Assembly: GCF_004799345.1 (NCBI RefSeq)
Contig: NZ_SSMC01000001.1
Coordinates: 558,001-622,000 of the forward strand
Direction of reading: 5' to 3'
Length of the DNA: 64,000 nt
Source of the DNA: Robertkochia marina
Lineage (GTDB): Bacteria; Bacteroidota; Bacteroidia; Flavobacteriales; Flavobacteriaceae
Shown here: positions 43,092 to 52,476 of the stretch, piece by piece
Layout of the letters: each line of letters starts with the position of its first letter
Position numbering within the stretch: the first letter of the stretch is position 1
Program-made: the position numbers and the translations under genes
Notes under the pieces: model-generated
What the model was told of the DNA's origin: nothing
Databases searched by the model: none
What the model saw: the letters and a program-made list of their open reading frames with translations, nothing else

Positions 43092-44417
43092 ATGTCGAGG
43101 GTTAGTTTTAAAGAGATCAATCGCCTGGCCATTCCGGCCATTATCGCGGGTATTGCCGAACCCCTGATCTCCCTGACCGACATTGCCGTGATCGGGAATG
43201 TAGATGATAACGCAGTAGAGGCGCTGGCCGCTGCCGGTATTGTAGGCTCTTTTCTCTCGGCCATTATCTGGATCGTAGCCCAGACCAAGACTGCCATTTC
43301 GGCCATCGTTTCCCGGCATTTGGGGGCTAATCGGTTAAATGCTGTAAAAACCCTGGTGCCCCAGGCCCTGGCATTCAATTTTATGTTCAGCCTGGTCATC
43401 TATTTTACCACGGCCTTTGCCGCCGAGGCCATCTTTCGGCTTTACAATGCTGAAGGACTTATCCTCGATTATACCGCTTCTTATTATCGTATCAGGGCAC
43501 TCGGGTATCCGCTTACCCTGGTTACCTTTGCGATATTCGGGGTATTCCGCGGCATGCAAAACACCTCCTGGGCCATGCGTTGCAGTCTTACCGGGGCTGT
43601 TGTGAATGTGATCCTCGATTATTTGCTGGTGTACGGATGGAACGATCTTATTCCCGCCATGCACCTGGAGGGTGCTGCCTGGGCCAGTGTAGCCGCCCAA
43701 TTCGTCATGTTATGTATGGCCTTCTGGTTCTATTTTAAAAAGACCCCATTTTCGCTGAAGATCAGCCTGAACATCAACCCTCGCATGCGCGACCTGTTGG
43801 TCATGAGCGCGAATTTATTTGTGCGTACCGCAGCCCTTAATTTTGCCATCTACCTTGCCAATGCCTATGCCACCGACTACGGCAAGAACTATATAGCTGC
43901 TCAAAGTATCCTGATGAATATCTGGTTGTTCTTCTCCTTTTTTATTGACGGGTATGCCAGTGCAGGGAACGCCATTTCGGGAAAATTACTGGGCGCAAAA
44001 GACTACACCCGACTTTGGAACCTCAGCAAAGATATCAGCAAATACGCCATTGTCGTCGCTATCATACTCATGACCATTTGCGGTATTTTCTACCGGGATA
44101 TAGGAATGATCTTCAACAAAGATCCCGAGGTACTGGCCCTGTTTGCCACCGTATTCTGGATCGTCCTGATCATGCAGCCGGTCAATGCTATTGCCTTTAT
44201 GTTCGACGGTATCTTCAAAGGACTCGGGGAGGCAGCCTATTTGAGGAATGTACTGCTGGCCGCCACCTTTCTGGGCTTTACCCCCACCCTTCTTTTTGGC
44301 GATCATATGGGATGGAAACTTCACGCTATCTGGATGGCGTTTTTTGTGTGGATGCTCATTCGTTCGGGCGCCCTGGTTATCAAGTTCCGTAAGAAGTACC
44401 TTCACGGGAAGGGTTAG
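43092..44417 (+). CDS. MATE family efflux transporter
   Basis: A 441-residue protein with about 12 membrane spans in two homologous halves. The N-terminus INRLAIPAIIAGIAEPLISLTDIAVIG and the corresponding second-half MRDLLVMSANLFVRTAALNFAIYL are MATE hallmarks; the DinF-like branch fits best. It is expected to export cationic compounds using a sodium or proton gradient at the inner membrane. It lies between the GNAT and enoyl-CoA hydratase-like genes, 11 and 29 bp apart, suggesting one transcript of unrelated functions. Confidence 0.92.
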   Translation: MSRVSFKEINRLAIPAIIAGIAEPLISLTDIAVIGNVDDNAVEALAAAGIVGSFLSAIIWIVAQTKTAISAIVSRHLGANRLNAVKTLVPQALAFNFMFSLVIYFTTAFAAEAIFRLYNAEGLILDYTASYYRIRALGYPLTLVTFAIFGVFRGMQNTSWAMRCSLTGAVVNVILDYLLVYGWNDLIPAMHLEGAAWASVAAQFVMLCMAFWFYFKKTPFSLKISLNINPRMRDLLVMSANLFVRTAALNFAIYLANAYATDYGKNYIAAQSILMNIWLFFSFFIDGYASAGNAISGKLLGAKDYTRLWNLSKDISKYAIVVAIILMTICGIFYRDIGMIFNKDPEVLALFATVFWIVLIMQPVNAIAFMFDGIFKGLGEAAYLRNVLLAATFLGFTPTLLFGDHMGWKLHAIWMAFFVWMLIRSGALVIKFRKKYLHGKG

Positions 44418-44446
44418 AAATTGTATTTTTGAGAAAAAGATTACCG

Positions 44447-45217
44447 ATGAACACCAACAGAACCGATGGAAGTTTGTATCAACACGTTCAGAACGGCATA
44501 GCCACCATTGAATTCGGGCACCCTGCCAGCAACTCTTTTCCCGGGGTTCTTCTTGACCGCCTGGTAAAGGCCCTGGACAGCGTTTCTGATAATCCCGAAG
44601 CCAGGGTTGTTATTTTAAAGAGTGAAGGAGAAAAGGCCTTTTGCGCAGGCGCCTCTTTTGATGAGCTCCTGGCAGTAACCAATGATGTTACGGGCAAGGA
44701 ATTCTTCAGCGGATTCGCCCGGGTTTTACTTGCCATGAGACGTTGCAAAAAACCCATTATTGGCCGTGTTCAGGGAAAAACTGTAGGTGGAGGAGTTGGC
44801 ATCATCGCTGCCTGCGACTACGTCATGGCTACAGAAGCCGCGAGTATCAAGCTCTCTGAGCTAAGCATCGGTATCGGTCCTTTTGTGATCGCCCCCGCCA
44901 TTGAGCGCAAGGCAGGAGTAGCTGCCTTAGCCGAACTCAGTCTCTCTCCCACCGAATGGAAAACCGCCTATTGGGCCCAGGAAAAAGGACTGTTTGCGAA
45001 AGTACTCCCTACCATAGGAGAGCTTGACAAAGAGGTTGACCTGCTTAGCAGTAATTTGGCTTCCTATAATCCTGATGCCCTTATCGAAATGAAATCGGCA
45101 CTTTGGGAAGACACTCCGTCATGGGACGGCCTTCTGTTTGACAGAGCCGCCATTTCCGGACGACTGGTCCTGTCTGATTTCACCACAAATGCCCTGGCTA
45201 AATTTCGTAAAGGCTGA
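44447..45217 (+). CDS. Enoyl-CoA hydratase/isomerase family protein
   Basis: A 256-residue crotonase-fold protein from ATG MNTNRTDGS. IATIEFGHPASNSFPGVLLDRL is the opening strand, EKAFCAGASFDEL forms the first oxyanion-hole element, and GRVQGKTVGGGVGIIAACDYVMA the second. At the position where hydratases carry the catalytic Glu in the LPExxxGxxP region, the sequence reads LSIGIGPFVIAPAIER without the usual Glu, so it may be an isomerase-like, hydrolase-like or altered member. Substrate unknown. Its stop is one base from the stop of the convergent oxygenase gene. Confidence 0.87.
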   Translation: MNTNRTDGSLYQHVQNGIATIEFGHPASNSFPGVLLDRLVKALDSVSDNPEARVVILKSEGEKAFCAGASFDELLAVTNDVTGKEFFSGFARVLLAMRRCKKPIIGRVQGKTVGGGVGIIAACDYVMATEAASIKLSELSIGIGPFVIAPAIERKAGVAALAELSLSPTEWKTAYWAQEKGLFAKVLPTIGELDKEVDLLSSNLASYNPDALIEMKSALWEDTPSWDGLLFDRAAISGRLVLSDFTTNALAKFRKG

Positions 45218-45218
45218 T

Positions 45219-45914
45219 CTATCTCGTCTTTAACCAGCCGGTGATACTCAGCCGTTCTCCCAACTTTACAGGCTTTACCTCGTGCTCCAGTACCTGGCTT
45301 TCAAATATCACCATGCGCCCGGGCATCGGTAAGATATCCAGCACCTCTTCCCTCTCATCTTTCGGCAAATAGAGGGTTAATTCTCCTCCGTTTTCCGAGT
45401 TCCAATGTTCGTCGTTCAGGTAACACACGACCGAAAGCTTTCGACGGTCATCATTTCTGAAGGTATCGAGATGACGCACGTAAAACGTTCCTTTCGGGTA
45501 CACAGCATAGTGAAATTCCCGCTCTGCGATGCCCATAAAACAGGTTCGGTTCAGGTAGGTGATCAACTCCTGTATCCGGCTTAAGAACAATCGCTCTGCA
45601 GGCCCGGTTTCTGACTCCTGTATCCAATGAATAAAATCACCGCGAATACCACTTCGTATCAATTCGTTAAAATGATCTCCAATGGCCGACTTTCGAAACT
45701 GATCTTCTTCATACCGTGCCAACAGGGTAGAGCGCAGCAGGGCAACTTCATCGGGGTTAAAAAAATTTTCAACTATACTGTATCTCTGAACACTAAGGTC
45801 TTCGATGATCCTCTCGAACAGCGGCTCCTCCCGAAGCCCGGCCTGCTCTGTTAACACATCGGGTGTCATTTCTGTTTGAAAAGTGGCGCCAAGATAGTTC
45901 AAAAAAGCATTCAT
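45219..45914 (-). CDS. 2-oxoglutarate/Fe(II)-dependent oxygenase (prolyl-4-hydroxylase-like)
   Basis: A 231-residue double-stranded beta-helix protein. Iron ligands are visible as RHLDTF (His and Asp, about 155) and HEVKPVKLGERLSITGWLK (distal His and the Arg that binds the 2-oxoglutarate carboxylate). GGELTLYLP is the strand between. In bacteria such proteins hydroxylate proteins (for example ribosomal proteins or EF-Tu) or small molecules; no partner is evident. It is divergent from queD with 56 bp between starts. Confidence 0.88.
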   Translation of the reverse strand: MNAFLNYLGATFQTEMTPDVLTEQAGLREEPLFERIIEDLSVQRYSIVENFFNPDEVALLRSTLLARYEEDQFRKSAIGDHFNELIRSGIRGDFIHWIQESETGPAERLFLSRIQELITYLNRTCFMGIAEREFHYAVYPKGTFYVRHLDTFRNDDRRKLSVVCYLNDEHWNSENGGELTLYLPKDEREEVLDILPMPGRMVIFESQVLEHEVKPVKLGERLSITGWLKTR

Positions 45915-45970
45915 CGATCAAAAAAAATTCCACCGTGAAAACCCGTATCTTTGCACAAATTCTCAGCAAA

Positions 45971-46423
45971 ATGTCAAAGATCCGTATCACCAAAATGTTC
46001 AATTTCGAAACCGGTCACGCCCTTTATGGTTATGACGGAAAGTGCCGTAATGTACATGGTCACAGCTATAAGTTATCGGTAACGGTTATAGGCACCCCAA
46101 TTGCCGACACCTCCCATGTAAAATATGGAATGGTGATCGATTTTGGCGACCTTAAAAAGATCGTGAAGGAAGAGATCGTTGATAAATTCGACCACGCGAC
46201 TGTTTTCAATAAAAACACCCCCCATATTGAACTGGCCAAAGAACTTGAAGAACGTGGTCACAACGTGATACTGGTTAACTACCAACCCACCAGCGAAGAG
46301 ATGATCATTGATTTTGCCGCCAAGATCAAAGCCCGGCTTCCTGAAAATATCACCCTGCATTCCCTGAAGCTGCAGGAAACTGAGACCTCATTTGCTGAGT
46401 GGCATGCGGCCGACCAGGTCTAG
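45971..46423 (+). CDS. queD: 6-carboxytetrahydropterin synthase (QueD/PTPS family)
   Basis: A 150-residue enzyme from MSKIRITKMFNFETGHAL. Zinc histidines are in FETGHALYG and CRNVHGHSYKL, the latter with the catalytic Cys of QueD (GKCRNVHGH). GMVIDFGDLKK and FDHATVFN complete the pterin-binding site, and LQETETSFAEW carries the distal Glu. It converts dihydroneopterin triphosphate to 6-carboxytetrahydropterin in queuosine synthesis. Other que genes are not in the window. An in-frame upstream ATG overlaps the divergent gene and is not used. Confidence 0.92.
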   Translation: MSKIRITKMFNFETGHALYGYDGKCRNVHGHSYKLSVTVIGTPIADTSHVKYGMVIDFGDLKKIVKEEIVDKFDHATVFNKNTPHIELAKELEERGHNVILVNYQPTSEEMIIDFAAKIKARLPENITLHSLKLQETETSFAEWHAADQV

Positions 46424-46472
46424 TTACTGACCGCCTGCATTAATTTTCTATATTTATACCTCAATCATCTCT

Positions 46473-47243
46473 ATGGAAATACCCCACGGAAAAAAGATCT
46501 ATTTTGCCTCCGACAACCATTTAGGTGCCCCCAACCGGGAGGAGAGCGCAAAACGAGAACTGAAATTCGTTGCCTGGCTGGAGGAAGCTAAAAAGGATGC
46601 CGCTGCTATCTTTTTACTGGGTGATCTTTTCGATTTCTGGTTTGAATATAAAAGCGTGGTCCCCAAAGGTTTTATCCGCACCCTGGGAAAACTGGCCGAG
46701 ATCACCGATGCCGGTATTCCGGTCTATTATTTTGTAGGGAATCACGATCTGTGGATGGACGGGTATTTTGAAGAAGAGCTGAACATTCCTGTTTACCATG
46801 AACCTCAAACTTTCGAATTTAACGGCAAGAAATTCCTGATCGGTCACGGCGACGGACTCGGCCCGGGAGATCTTGGTTACAAGAGAATGAAAAAGGTGTT
46901 CACGAATCCTGTGGCAAAATGGTTTTTCAGATGGCTACATCCGGATCTGGGAGTACGCCTGGCACAATACCTATCTGTAAAGAACAAGCTTATTTCAGGG
47001 GATGAGGATGTGACCTTTCTCGGAGAGGACAACGAATGGCTTGTGCAATACAGTAAACGCAAACTGGCAGAAGAGCATTGTGATTACTTTGTTTTTGGTC
47101 ACCGCCACCTGCCTATGGAGATCGATCTTGGACAAGGGGCTACATACATCAACCTGGGCGATTGGATCGGCTTTTACACCTATGGTGAGTTTGATGGCAC
47201 CTCCATGCACCTGAAAACCTATCAAAAAGAAAAAGAGGCCTGA
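46473..47243 (+). CDS. lpxH: UDP-2,3-diacylglucosamine diphosphatase
   Basis: A 256-residue calcineurin-like phosphoesterase acting in lipid A synthesis (UDP-2,3-diacylglucosamine to lipid X) at the inner-membrane face. Metal ligands appear in order: SDNHLG (usually DxH; here D-N-H), GDLFDFWFEYKSV, VGNHDLWM, GHGDGLGP and FGHRHLP. It starts 49 bp after queD. Its stop codon TGA forms the loop of a perfect hairpin that should terminate transcription in both directions. Confidence 0.9.
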   Translation: MEIPHGKKIYFASDNHLGAPNREESAKRELKFVAWLEEAKKDAAAIFLLGDLFDFWFEYKSVVPKGFIRTLGKLAEITDAGIPVYYFVGNHDLWMDGYFEEELNIPVYHEPQTFEFNGKKFLIGHGDGLGPGDLGYKRMKKVFTNPVAKWFFRWLHPDLGVRLAQYLSVKNKLISGDEDVTFLGEDNEWLVQYSKRKLAEEHCDYFVFGHRHLPMEIDLGQGATYINLGDWIGFYTYGEFDGTSMHLKTYQKEKEA

Positions 47244-47252
47244 GGCCTCTTT
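47232..47252. terminator. Bidirectional hairpin with the lpxH stop codon as loop
   Basis: AAAGAGGCC-TGA-GGCCTCTTT is a perfect 9-bp stem whose 3-nt loop is the lpxH stop codon. Short T runs flank it on both strands, and the GH97 stop lies three bases beyond. Confidence 0.7.
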
Positions 47253-47254
47253 CC

Positions 47255-49393
47255 TTATTCTGCTTTTTTAATGCTGATGGCGGCACCACCTCCGGGAGCC
47301 AGCTTCAACTGTAATACGGTTTCATGGGTTACCTCCCGGGTGCTGATGTCAATAGCCTCAGGGTTCAGATCCCAATGTGCATCAGGGGCATCTTTATAGA
47401 TAACCGCCTCATAAGAAATTCCCGGCTCCAGGAAATCAAGTGCGATATTCATCCCACGTGACTCCTCATCGGTAATACTTCCCACAAACCAATCTCCGGT
47501 TTCCCTTTCCTGTCGGGCAATGGTTACAAAATCTCCCGGCTCCCCATTGATCACCTCGGTACGCTGCCAATCTACTCCAACATCCCGAATGAACTGGAAA
47601 GCCGGATTCCCTTCATAATTTTCGATCAGGTCGGCAGCCATTTGTATCGGACTGTATATAACCACGTAGAGTGCCAGCTGCTGCGCAAGGGTGGTATTCA
47701 CCTGGCTTTCCGGTTTCCAGGGGTCCAGTTTAATATTAAAGATCCCGGGGGTATAATCTATGGGGCCTGATAACATTCTTGTAAAAGCCACAATAGGCAA
47801 ATGCTCCGGCGGATTCCCTTTTTCTATAGACCAGGCATTAAACTCCTGTCCGCGAAGACCTTCCCTGGAGATCATATTGGGGTAGGTGCGTCGTAATCCT
47901 GTGGCCTTAATGGGTTCATGGGCATTTACCGCTATCTCATACTCAGCGGCCTTGATCACGGCATTATTAAAGTGATTTACCATCCATTGACCGTGATGGT
48001 ATTCTCCTTTTGGGATCAACTTCCCCACGTATCCGGATTTCACCGAATGGATCCCGTGGTGTTGCATAAGGGCGTAGGCGGTATCCATTTGTTGCTCATA
48101 AGTTCGCGGGGCCGCAGAGGTTTCGTGATGCATGATGATCTCTACTCCCTTCTCTTTCCCGTAGCGAACCACCTCTTCCAGATCGTAATCAGGATAAGGC
48201 GTTATAAAATCAAAAACGCCTTCCCGGTCTTCAAAGCCTATCCAGTGTTCCCACCCGGTATTCCAGCCTTCCACCAGTACCCCTCCGATATTGTTCTCAG
48301 CTGAGAAGTCAATAAAGGCTTTGGTGTTCTCTGTGGTAGCACCGTGAGTACCTTTGGCATCTTCAAGGGTCAGGGTTTCCCCACCTCGCTGGGTATTGGC
48401 AAAATCCCAGGATGATTTGCCCAGGTGCATCTCCCACCAGATACCGGTATATTTCATGGGGGTAAACCAGGAAACATCTCCGATCTTATTGGGCTCGTTC
48501 AGATTCAGGATCAGCTGAGAAGCGATCAGGTCTTTAGCCTCATCAGCCACCTGTATCGTGCGCCAGGGCGTATGAAAAGGAAGGCTTCGCTTTACCTTAT
48601 ACCCCAGTCGGTCACTCCCTACCAACCCACTACTCAGTTTCAGGTTGGTGGTATCTACCCTCAGAGTCATCCCGGCGTAGTCTACCAGGGCTGCTTCATG
48701 AAAACTCAGGTAGTATTTTTGTTCTCCTTCAGCTCGCATGGTTACCGGAGTATTCACAGAGTTTTCCGGAATATGGGTAGCTGCCAGGTTGGGATGATCC
48801 CGTTTGGCAATGGCATTGATCTCTGAAACTTTGGTGGTATTATACAGATGCTCATAAATATCCCAATCACCCGGGATCCACCATGCCGTATGATCGGCAG
48901 TAAGCTGAAACTCGGTATGCTCATCGGTTATAATCACCTCCTTTACACCTTCCATCTCGGGAAATTCGTAACGAAACCCGATGCCATCGTCATAAACCCT
49001 GAAACGCAGCGAAAGAGATCTTGCATTTTCATTCGCCTCCGTCAGGTCTACCGTTAATTCGTTATAGTGGTTATCAACCTCCAATTGTTCGCCCCACGGC
49101 ATTCCCCAGGTTTCGTCCAAAGAATCCTTTTGAACTCCTGTAACTTCGAAATCGGTCTTCATTACAGGCATATCTTTAAATTCAAATCCGAAACCGGAGG
49201 TATCGATCACCATTTGACCCCGATGACTCAGGGTATAGGCGGGACTTCCATCCTCTCTCAGGAAAAAATCAAGGGTATTTACCCCGGATGGGGAGGTGAT
49301 ACTTGCTGATTGCGGAACAGGAGCTTCAGTGCTACAGGAGGCGATCATGAACAGCACTCCCATGGCCAGGCAAAAAGATGTCAGGCGATTCAT
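47255..49393 (-). CDS. Glycoside hydrolase family 97 (alpha-glucosidase-like) lipoprotein
   Basis: A 712-residue protein with a lipoprotein signal ending MIASC (Cys20). The N-terminal beta-sandwich is followed by a (beta/alpha)8 barrel containing GIWWEMHLGKSSW, VLVEGWNTGWEHW, EIIMHHETSAAPRTYEQQMD and VNAHEPIKATGLRRTYPNMISREGLRGQE, which carry the glutamates that define retaining versus inverting GH97 members; the HEP and REG motifs match the inverting alpha-glucosidase type. A C-terminal beta domain follows. It probably acts on alpha-glucans in the periplasm; no sus genes adjoin. Confidence 0.93.
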   Translation of the reverse strand: MNRLTSFCLAMGVLFMIASCSTEAPVPQSASITSPSGVNTLDFFLREDGSPAYTLSHRGQMVIDTSGFGFEFKDMPVMKTDFEVTGVQKDSLDETWGMPWGEQLEVDNHYNELTVDLTEANENARSLSLRFRVYDDGIGFRYEFPEMEGVKEVIITDEHTEFQLTADHTAWWIPGDWDIYEHLYNTTKVSEINAIAKRDHPNLAATHIPENSVNTPVTMRAEGEQKYYLSFHEAALVDYAGMTLRVDTTNLKLSSGLVGSDRLGYKVKRSLPFHTPWRTIQVADEAKDLIASQLILNLNEPNKIGDVSWFTPMKYTGIWWEMHLGKSSWDFANTQRGGETLTLEDAKGTHGATTENTKAFIDFSAENNIGGVLVEGWNTGWEHWIGFEDREGVFDFITPYPDYDLEEVVRYGKEKGVEIIMHHETSAAPRTYEQQMDTAYALMQHHGIHSVKSGYVGKLIPKGEYHHGQWMVNHFNNAVIKAAEYEIAVNAHEPIKATGLRRTYPNMISREGLRGQEFNAWSIEKGNPPEHLPIVAFTRMLSGPIDYTPGIFNIKLDPWKPESQVNTTLAQQLALYVVIYSPIQMAADLIENYEGNPAFQFIRDVGVDWQRTEVINGEPGDFVTIARQERETGDWFVGSITDEESRGMNIALDFLEPGISYEAVIYKDAPDAHWDLNPEAIDISTREVTHETVLQLKLAPGGGAAISIKKAE

Positions 49394-49416
49394 TGCTATG
49401 GTAATTTAGTTTTTCC

Positions 49417-51102
49417 TTATTTCAGGTCCTTCACCTTCAATTGCAGGTTTACCCTGCCTTGCCATTCGTTTTCATCAATGGCATATACGGCTGCGAAGGA
49501 TCTCTTATTCTTAATGATCTCCAGCTTTTCTCCTAAAGAGAACCCTATACCGTCTATGGCAGGACTTCCGTTCTGGGTCACACTCACTTTCAGGTGACTT
49601 CCATCCTGCCCCACCTGCCGGGAGCGTCCGGTATCTCTCAGGTCTTCACTCATAAATACAGGAGACAGGTTTCCCGGGCCAAAAGGTGCAAACTGTTTAA
49701 GAATACGATAAAATTTAGGAGTAATATCCTCAAGATCCATCCGGGCGTCTACCTGTATTTCAGGGGTAAGCAAGTCAGGATCGATGGTTTGTGTTACCAC
49801 CTCTTCAAATCGTTGCTTGAAGGCTTCATATTGCTGCTCTAAAAGTGTAAGTCCGGCTGCGTATTTATGTCCTCCGAATTGCTCTATATGGTCACTGCAT
49901 GCCTCGAGGGCATTGTATACATCAAACCCTTTTACAGAACGGGCAGAAGCAGCAAGTTTATCCCCGCTTTTTGTAAAGACCAGGGTAGGGCGGTAATAGG
50001 TTTCGGTAAGGCGTGATGCAACGATCCCGATCACCCCTTTATGCCACATTTCGTTGTAAACCACGGTTGTTTTACGTTCTTCTTCCCGGTTCTCCCTGAT
50101 CTGTTCCAGGGCGTTTTTGGTGATCTCTTCATCAAGGGCTCGCCGATCGGTATTATAGGCATCGATATCTTCTGCCAGCGCAAAAGCAATATTCTGATCG
50201 GTTTCAGTGAGCAGGTTCACCGCATGTTGCCCATGCTTCATTCTCCCGGCAGCATTAATTCGGGGGGCTATGGTAAAAACGGCATCGGTAAGGGTGAGTT
50301 CTCCTTTCTTTTGGGCGGTAAAGGCCTTGAATCCGGCCCGGGGAGCACTGTTAAGCACCTTCATTCCGTGGTAGGCAAGTATTCTGTTCTCTCCCGTAAC
50401 CGGTACGATATCTGCCGCAATAGCCACGGCCACCAGGTCGAGGTAGCGCATAAAATGTGAAAGGGTTTGACCTTTACGTGAGCCTAAAGCCTGTATCAGT
50501 TTAAAACCAACCCCACAGCCACAAAGTTCCTTGTACGGATAATTACAATCCTCCTGTTTAGGATCAAGCACGGCCACTGCATCAGGTACCTGCGCCCCGG
50601 GCCGGTGATGGTCGCAGATCACAAAATCAATCCCTTTCTCCCTGGCGTAGGCCACCTTATCGATCGCCTTGATACCGCAGTCAAGTGCGATGATCAGGCT
50701 GATGTCGTTATCTTCGGCAAAATCAATGCCCTGATATGACACCCCGTAACCTTCATTATAACGATCGGGAATATAGGTAGCTACCTGTTGGTAATCTTCC
50801 ATCAGGTAAGAAGAAACCAGGGAAACCGCTGTGGTACCGTCAACATCATAGTCACCGTACACCAGGATATTTTCACCGGCTTCGATGGCCTTTTCAATGC
50901 GAATCACTGCCTTCTCCATGTCTTTCATCAACCACGGATCATGAAGTTCATCCAGGGACGGACGGAAAAAAGCACGCGCTTCTTCAAAGGTGGTTATTCC
51001 ACGTTGCACCAGCAGTTTTGCGATAATTTCCTCAACGCCCAATTGGGCGGCAAGACTTGCCACCTGCCCGGAATCAGGTTCTGCTTTGAGGGTCCATCGC
51101 AT
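49417..51102 (-). CDS. recJ: Single-stranded-DNA-specific exonuclease RecJ
   Basis: A 561-residue DHH-family 5'-3' exonuclease in recombination and mismatch repair. Motifs: VYGDYDVDGTTAVSLV (I), ALDCGIKAID (II), FVICDHHRPG (III, DHH), and the DHHA1 region with GIVASRLTETYYRPTLVF and GGHKYAAGLT. The C-terminal OB-like part ends VNLQLKVKDL. Length and domain order are normal. It is 24 bp upstream of the GH97 gene in the same direction and could share transcription, though functions differ. Confidence 0.95.
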   Translation of the reverse strand: MRWTLKAEPDSGQVASLAAQLGVEEIIAKLLVQRGITTFEEARAFFRPSLDELHDPWLMKDMEKAVIRIEKAIEAGENILVYGDYDVDGTTAVSLVSSYLMEDYQQVATYIPDRYNEGYGVSYQGIDFAEDNDISLIIALDCGIKAIDKVAYAREKGIDFVICDHHRPGAQVPDAVAVLDPKQEDCNYPYKELCGCGVGFKLIQALGSRKGQTLSHFMRYLDLVAVAIAADIVPVTGENRILAYHGMKVLNSAPRAGFKAFTAQKKGELTLTDAVFTIAPRINAAGRMKHGQHAVNLLTETDQNIAFALAEDIDAYNTDRRALDEEITKNALEQIRENREEERKTTVVYNEMWHKGVIGIVASRLTETYYRPTLVFTKSGDKLAASARSVKGFDVYNALEACSDHIEQFGGHKYAAGLTLLEQQYEAFKQRFEEVVTQTIDPDLLTPEIQVDARMDLEDITPKFYRILKQFAPFGPGNLSPVFMSEDLRDTGRSRQVGQDGSHLKVSVTQNGSPAIDGIGFSLGEKLEIIKNKRSFAAVYAIDENEWQGRVNLQLKVKDLK

Positions 51103-51158
51103 ATCAGAAGGTCGGTTTATTGACTATTTAAATTTAAGGCTTTTAACCATAGGGAAGC

Positions 51159-51581
51159 CTATGAATGATGAAAGATCGTTTCGACCTTTACATCGGCAAA
51201 TTTTTTGAACATGGCCATCACCCCGCAGTAGGTCTCTATTGAAAGATCAACCGCTCTTTGAAGTTTTTTCTCGCTTAATTCAGGACCGTAAAAATGAAAC
51301 TCCATAGTCACCTTATCGTAATACCTTGGATGCTCTTCTGTTAACTGTGCCTTGATGTCGATCTTAAAATCATCAACAGCAAGCTTCATCTTTTTGATCA
51401 TCATGGCCACGTCAATTCCTGAACACCCTGCCAAAGAAGAAAGCATCAGGGCTTTAGGGCGTACGCCATCTCCATCTCCTCCATCCTCAGGACCTGCATC
51501 AATATGGAATTCTCCGGCAGGATTAGTGGTGTGAAAGCGCATATTCTTTTTCCAGGTAGTTACTACGTGATCTGTCTTCAT
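51159..51581 (-). CDS. OsmC family protein
   Basis: A 140-residue protein. SLAGCSGIDVAMMIKKM carries one conserved Cys (about 54) and the second peroxidatic Cys is at YCGVMAMFKK (about 118). Two-cysteine OsmC/YhfA-type proteins reduce organic hydroperoxides. The lack of a long N-terminus and the RFHTTNPAGEFHIDAGPEDGGDGDG-like start place it with the YhfA-like branch. It lies 57 bp upstream of recJ in the same direction and is divergent from the carboxymuconolactone-decarboxylase-like gene. Confidence 0.9.
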   Translation of the reverse strand: MKTDHVVTTWKKNMRFHTTNPAGEFHIDAGPEDGGDGDGVRPKALMLSSLAGCSGIDVAMMIKKMKLAVDDFKIDIKAQLTEEHPRYYDKVTMEFHFYGPELSEKKLQRAVDLSIETYCGVMAMFKKFADVKVETIFHHS

Positions 51582-51715
51582 AGATTGTTTTTTTTAGAGC
51601 TTCAAAATTACCAATAAATTCAAAGAATGGAAGATCTCTGAAGGATTATCGACCCGGAAAATTCCGGTGAATCTTTTAAATATCGTATTTTCAGGCGGAA
51701 TCAAAAAACCAACAT

Positions 51716-52306
51716 ATGCCATTAGTACAACCACTATCACCGGATCATGATAAGAAAACCAAAGAACTCGCAGAATTCTTTAACGAGACCCTTGGCTTTT
51801 GTCCGAATTCGGTACTTACCATGCAAATACGTCCGGAGATCGCCCGTTCTTTCATCAACCTGAACAAGGCGGTAATGGCCAATCACGGCAGGGTAACCTC
51901 GGCTTTGAAAAGGCTCATAGCCTGGGTGAGCAGCAATGCCACCGGCTGTCGTTACTGTCAGGCCCACGCCATCAGGGCGGCAGAACGTTACGGAGCTTCG
52001 AATGAGCAATTAGAACATATTTGGGACTACAAAACCCATCCGGCTTTTAGTGAGGCTGAAAGAGCTGCCCTTGATTTTGCACTGGCTGCCTCGGTTATCC
52101 CCAACCAGGTGAATGACACCATTCAGAAACACCTTCATGAGCACTGGAATGAAGGCGAGATCGTGGAAATGCTGGGCGTCATTTCCCTGTTCGGCTACCT
52201 CAATCGCTGGAACGATTCTATGGGGACTACCCTGGAAGAAGGTGCTATTGAAAGCGGCGAAGAACATCTGGCCAAAGGCGGCTGGGAGGTTGGGAAGCAT
52301 GTTTGA
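51716..52306 (+). CDS. Carboxymuconolactone decarboxylase/AhpD-family protein
   Basis: A 196-residue helical protein. TGCRYCQAHAIRAAERYGAS has the C-x-x-C plus His arrangement of AhpD-like peroxidase partners (about residues 80-86), and HWNEGEIVEMLGVISLFGYLNRWND is the second helix pair. The uncharacterised-peroxidase-related subgroup fits best. It is divergent from an OsmC hydroperoxide reductase gene 134 bp away, so both may serve peroxide defence. Confidence 0.88.
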   Translation: MPLVQPLSPDHDKKTKELAEFFNETLGFCPNSVLTMQIRPEIARSFINLNKAVMANHGRVTSALKRLIAWVSSNATGCRYCQAHAIRAAERYGASNEQLEHIWDYKTHPAFSEAERAALDFALAASVIPNQVNDTIQKHLHEHWNEGEIVEMLGVISLFGYLNRWNDSMGTTLEEGAIESGEEHLAKGGWEVGKHV

Positions 52307-52394
52307 AAGGGAGTAGAGAGTCGAGAGTCGGGAGTAGTATTTTCTATGGTTACGAAGGTACAGAGTAATTGTAGTTAGTAGATGGTAGATGGTA

Positions 52395-52427
52395 GATTAT
52401 AGATGAATTTGGATGCCATCTATAATC
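52395..52427. repeat. Inverted repeat in simple-sequence DNA
   Basis: GATTATAGATG and CATCTATAATC are perfect 11-bp arms around an 11-nt loop, embedded in tandem GATGGTA and TATAAT runs (52375-52455). Such low-complexity gaps appear to arise by slippage. Confidence 0.6.
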
Positions 52428-52455
52428 TATAATTCATCATTTATAATCAATAATT

Positions 52456-52474
52456 GATCCCGTGCTGCGGGATC
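52456..52474. terminator. Bidirectional hairpin after rsmI
   Basis: GATCCCG and CGGGATC enclose TGCTG, followed on the plus strand by GATTATTTTTT. It lies three bases past the rsmI stop and also closes the opposite-strand transcript. Confidence 0.65.
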
Positions 52475-52476
52475 GA

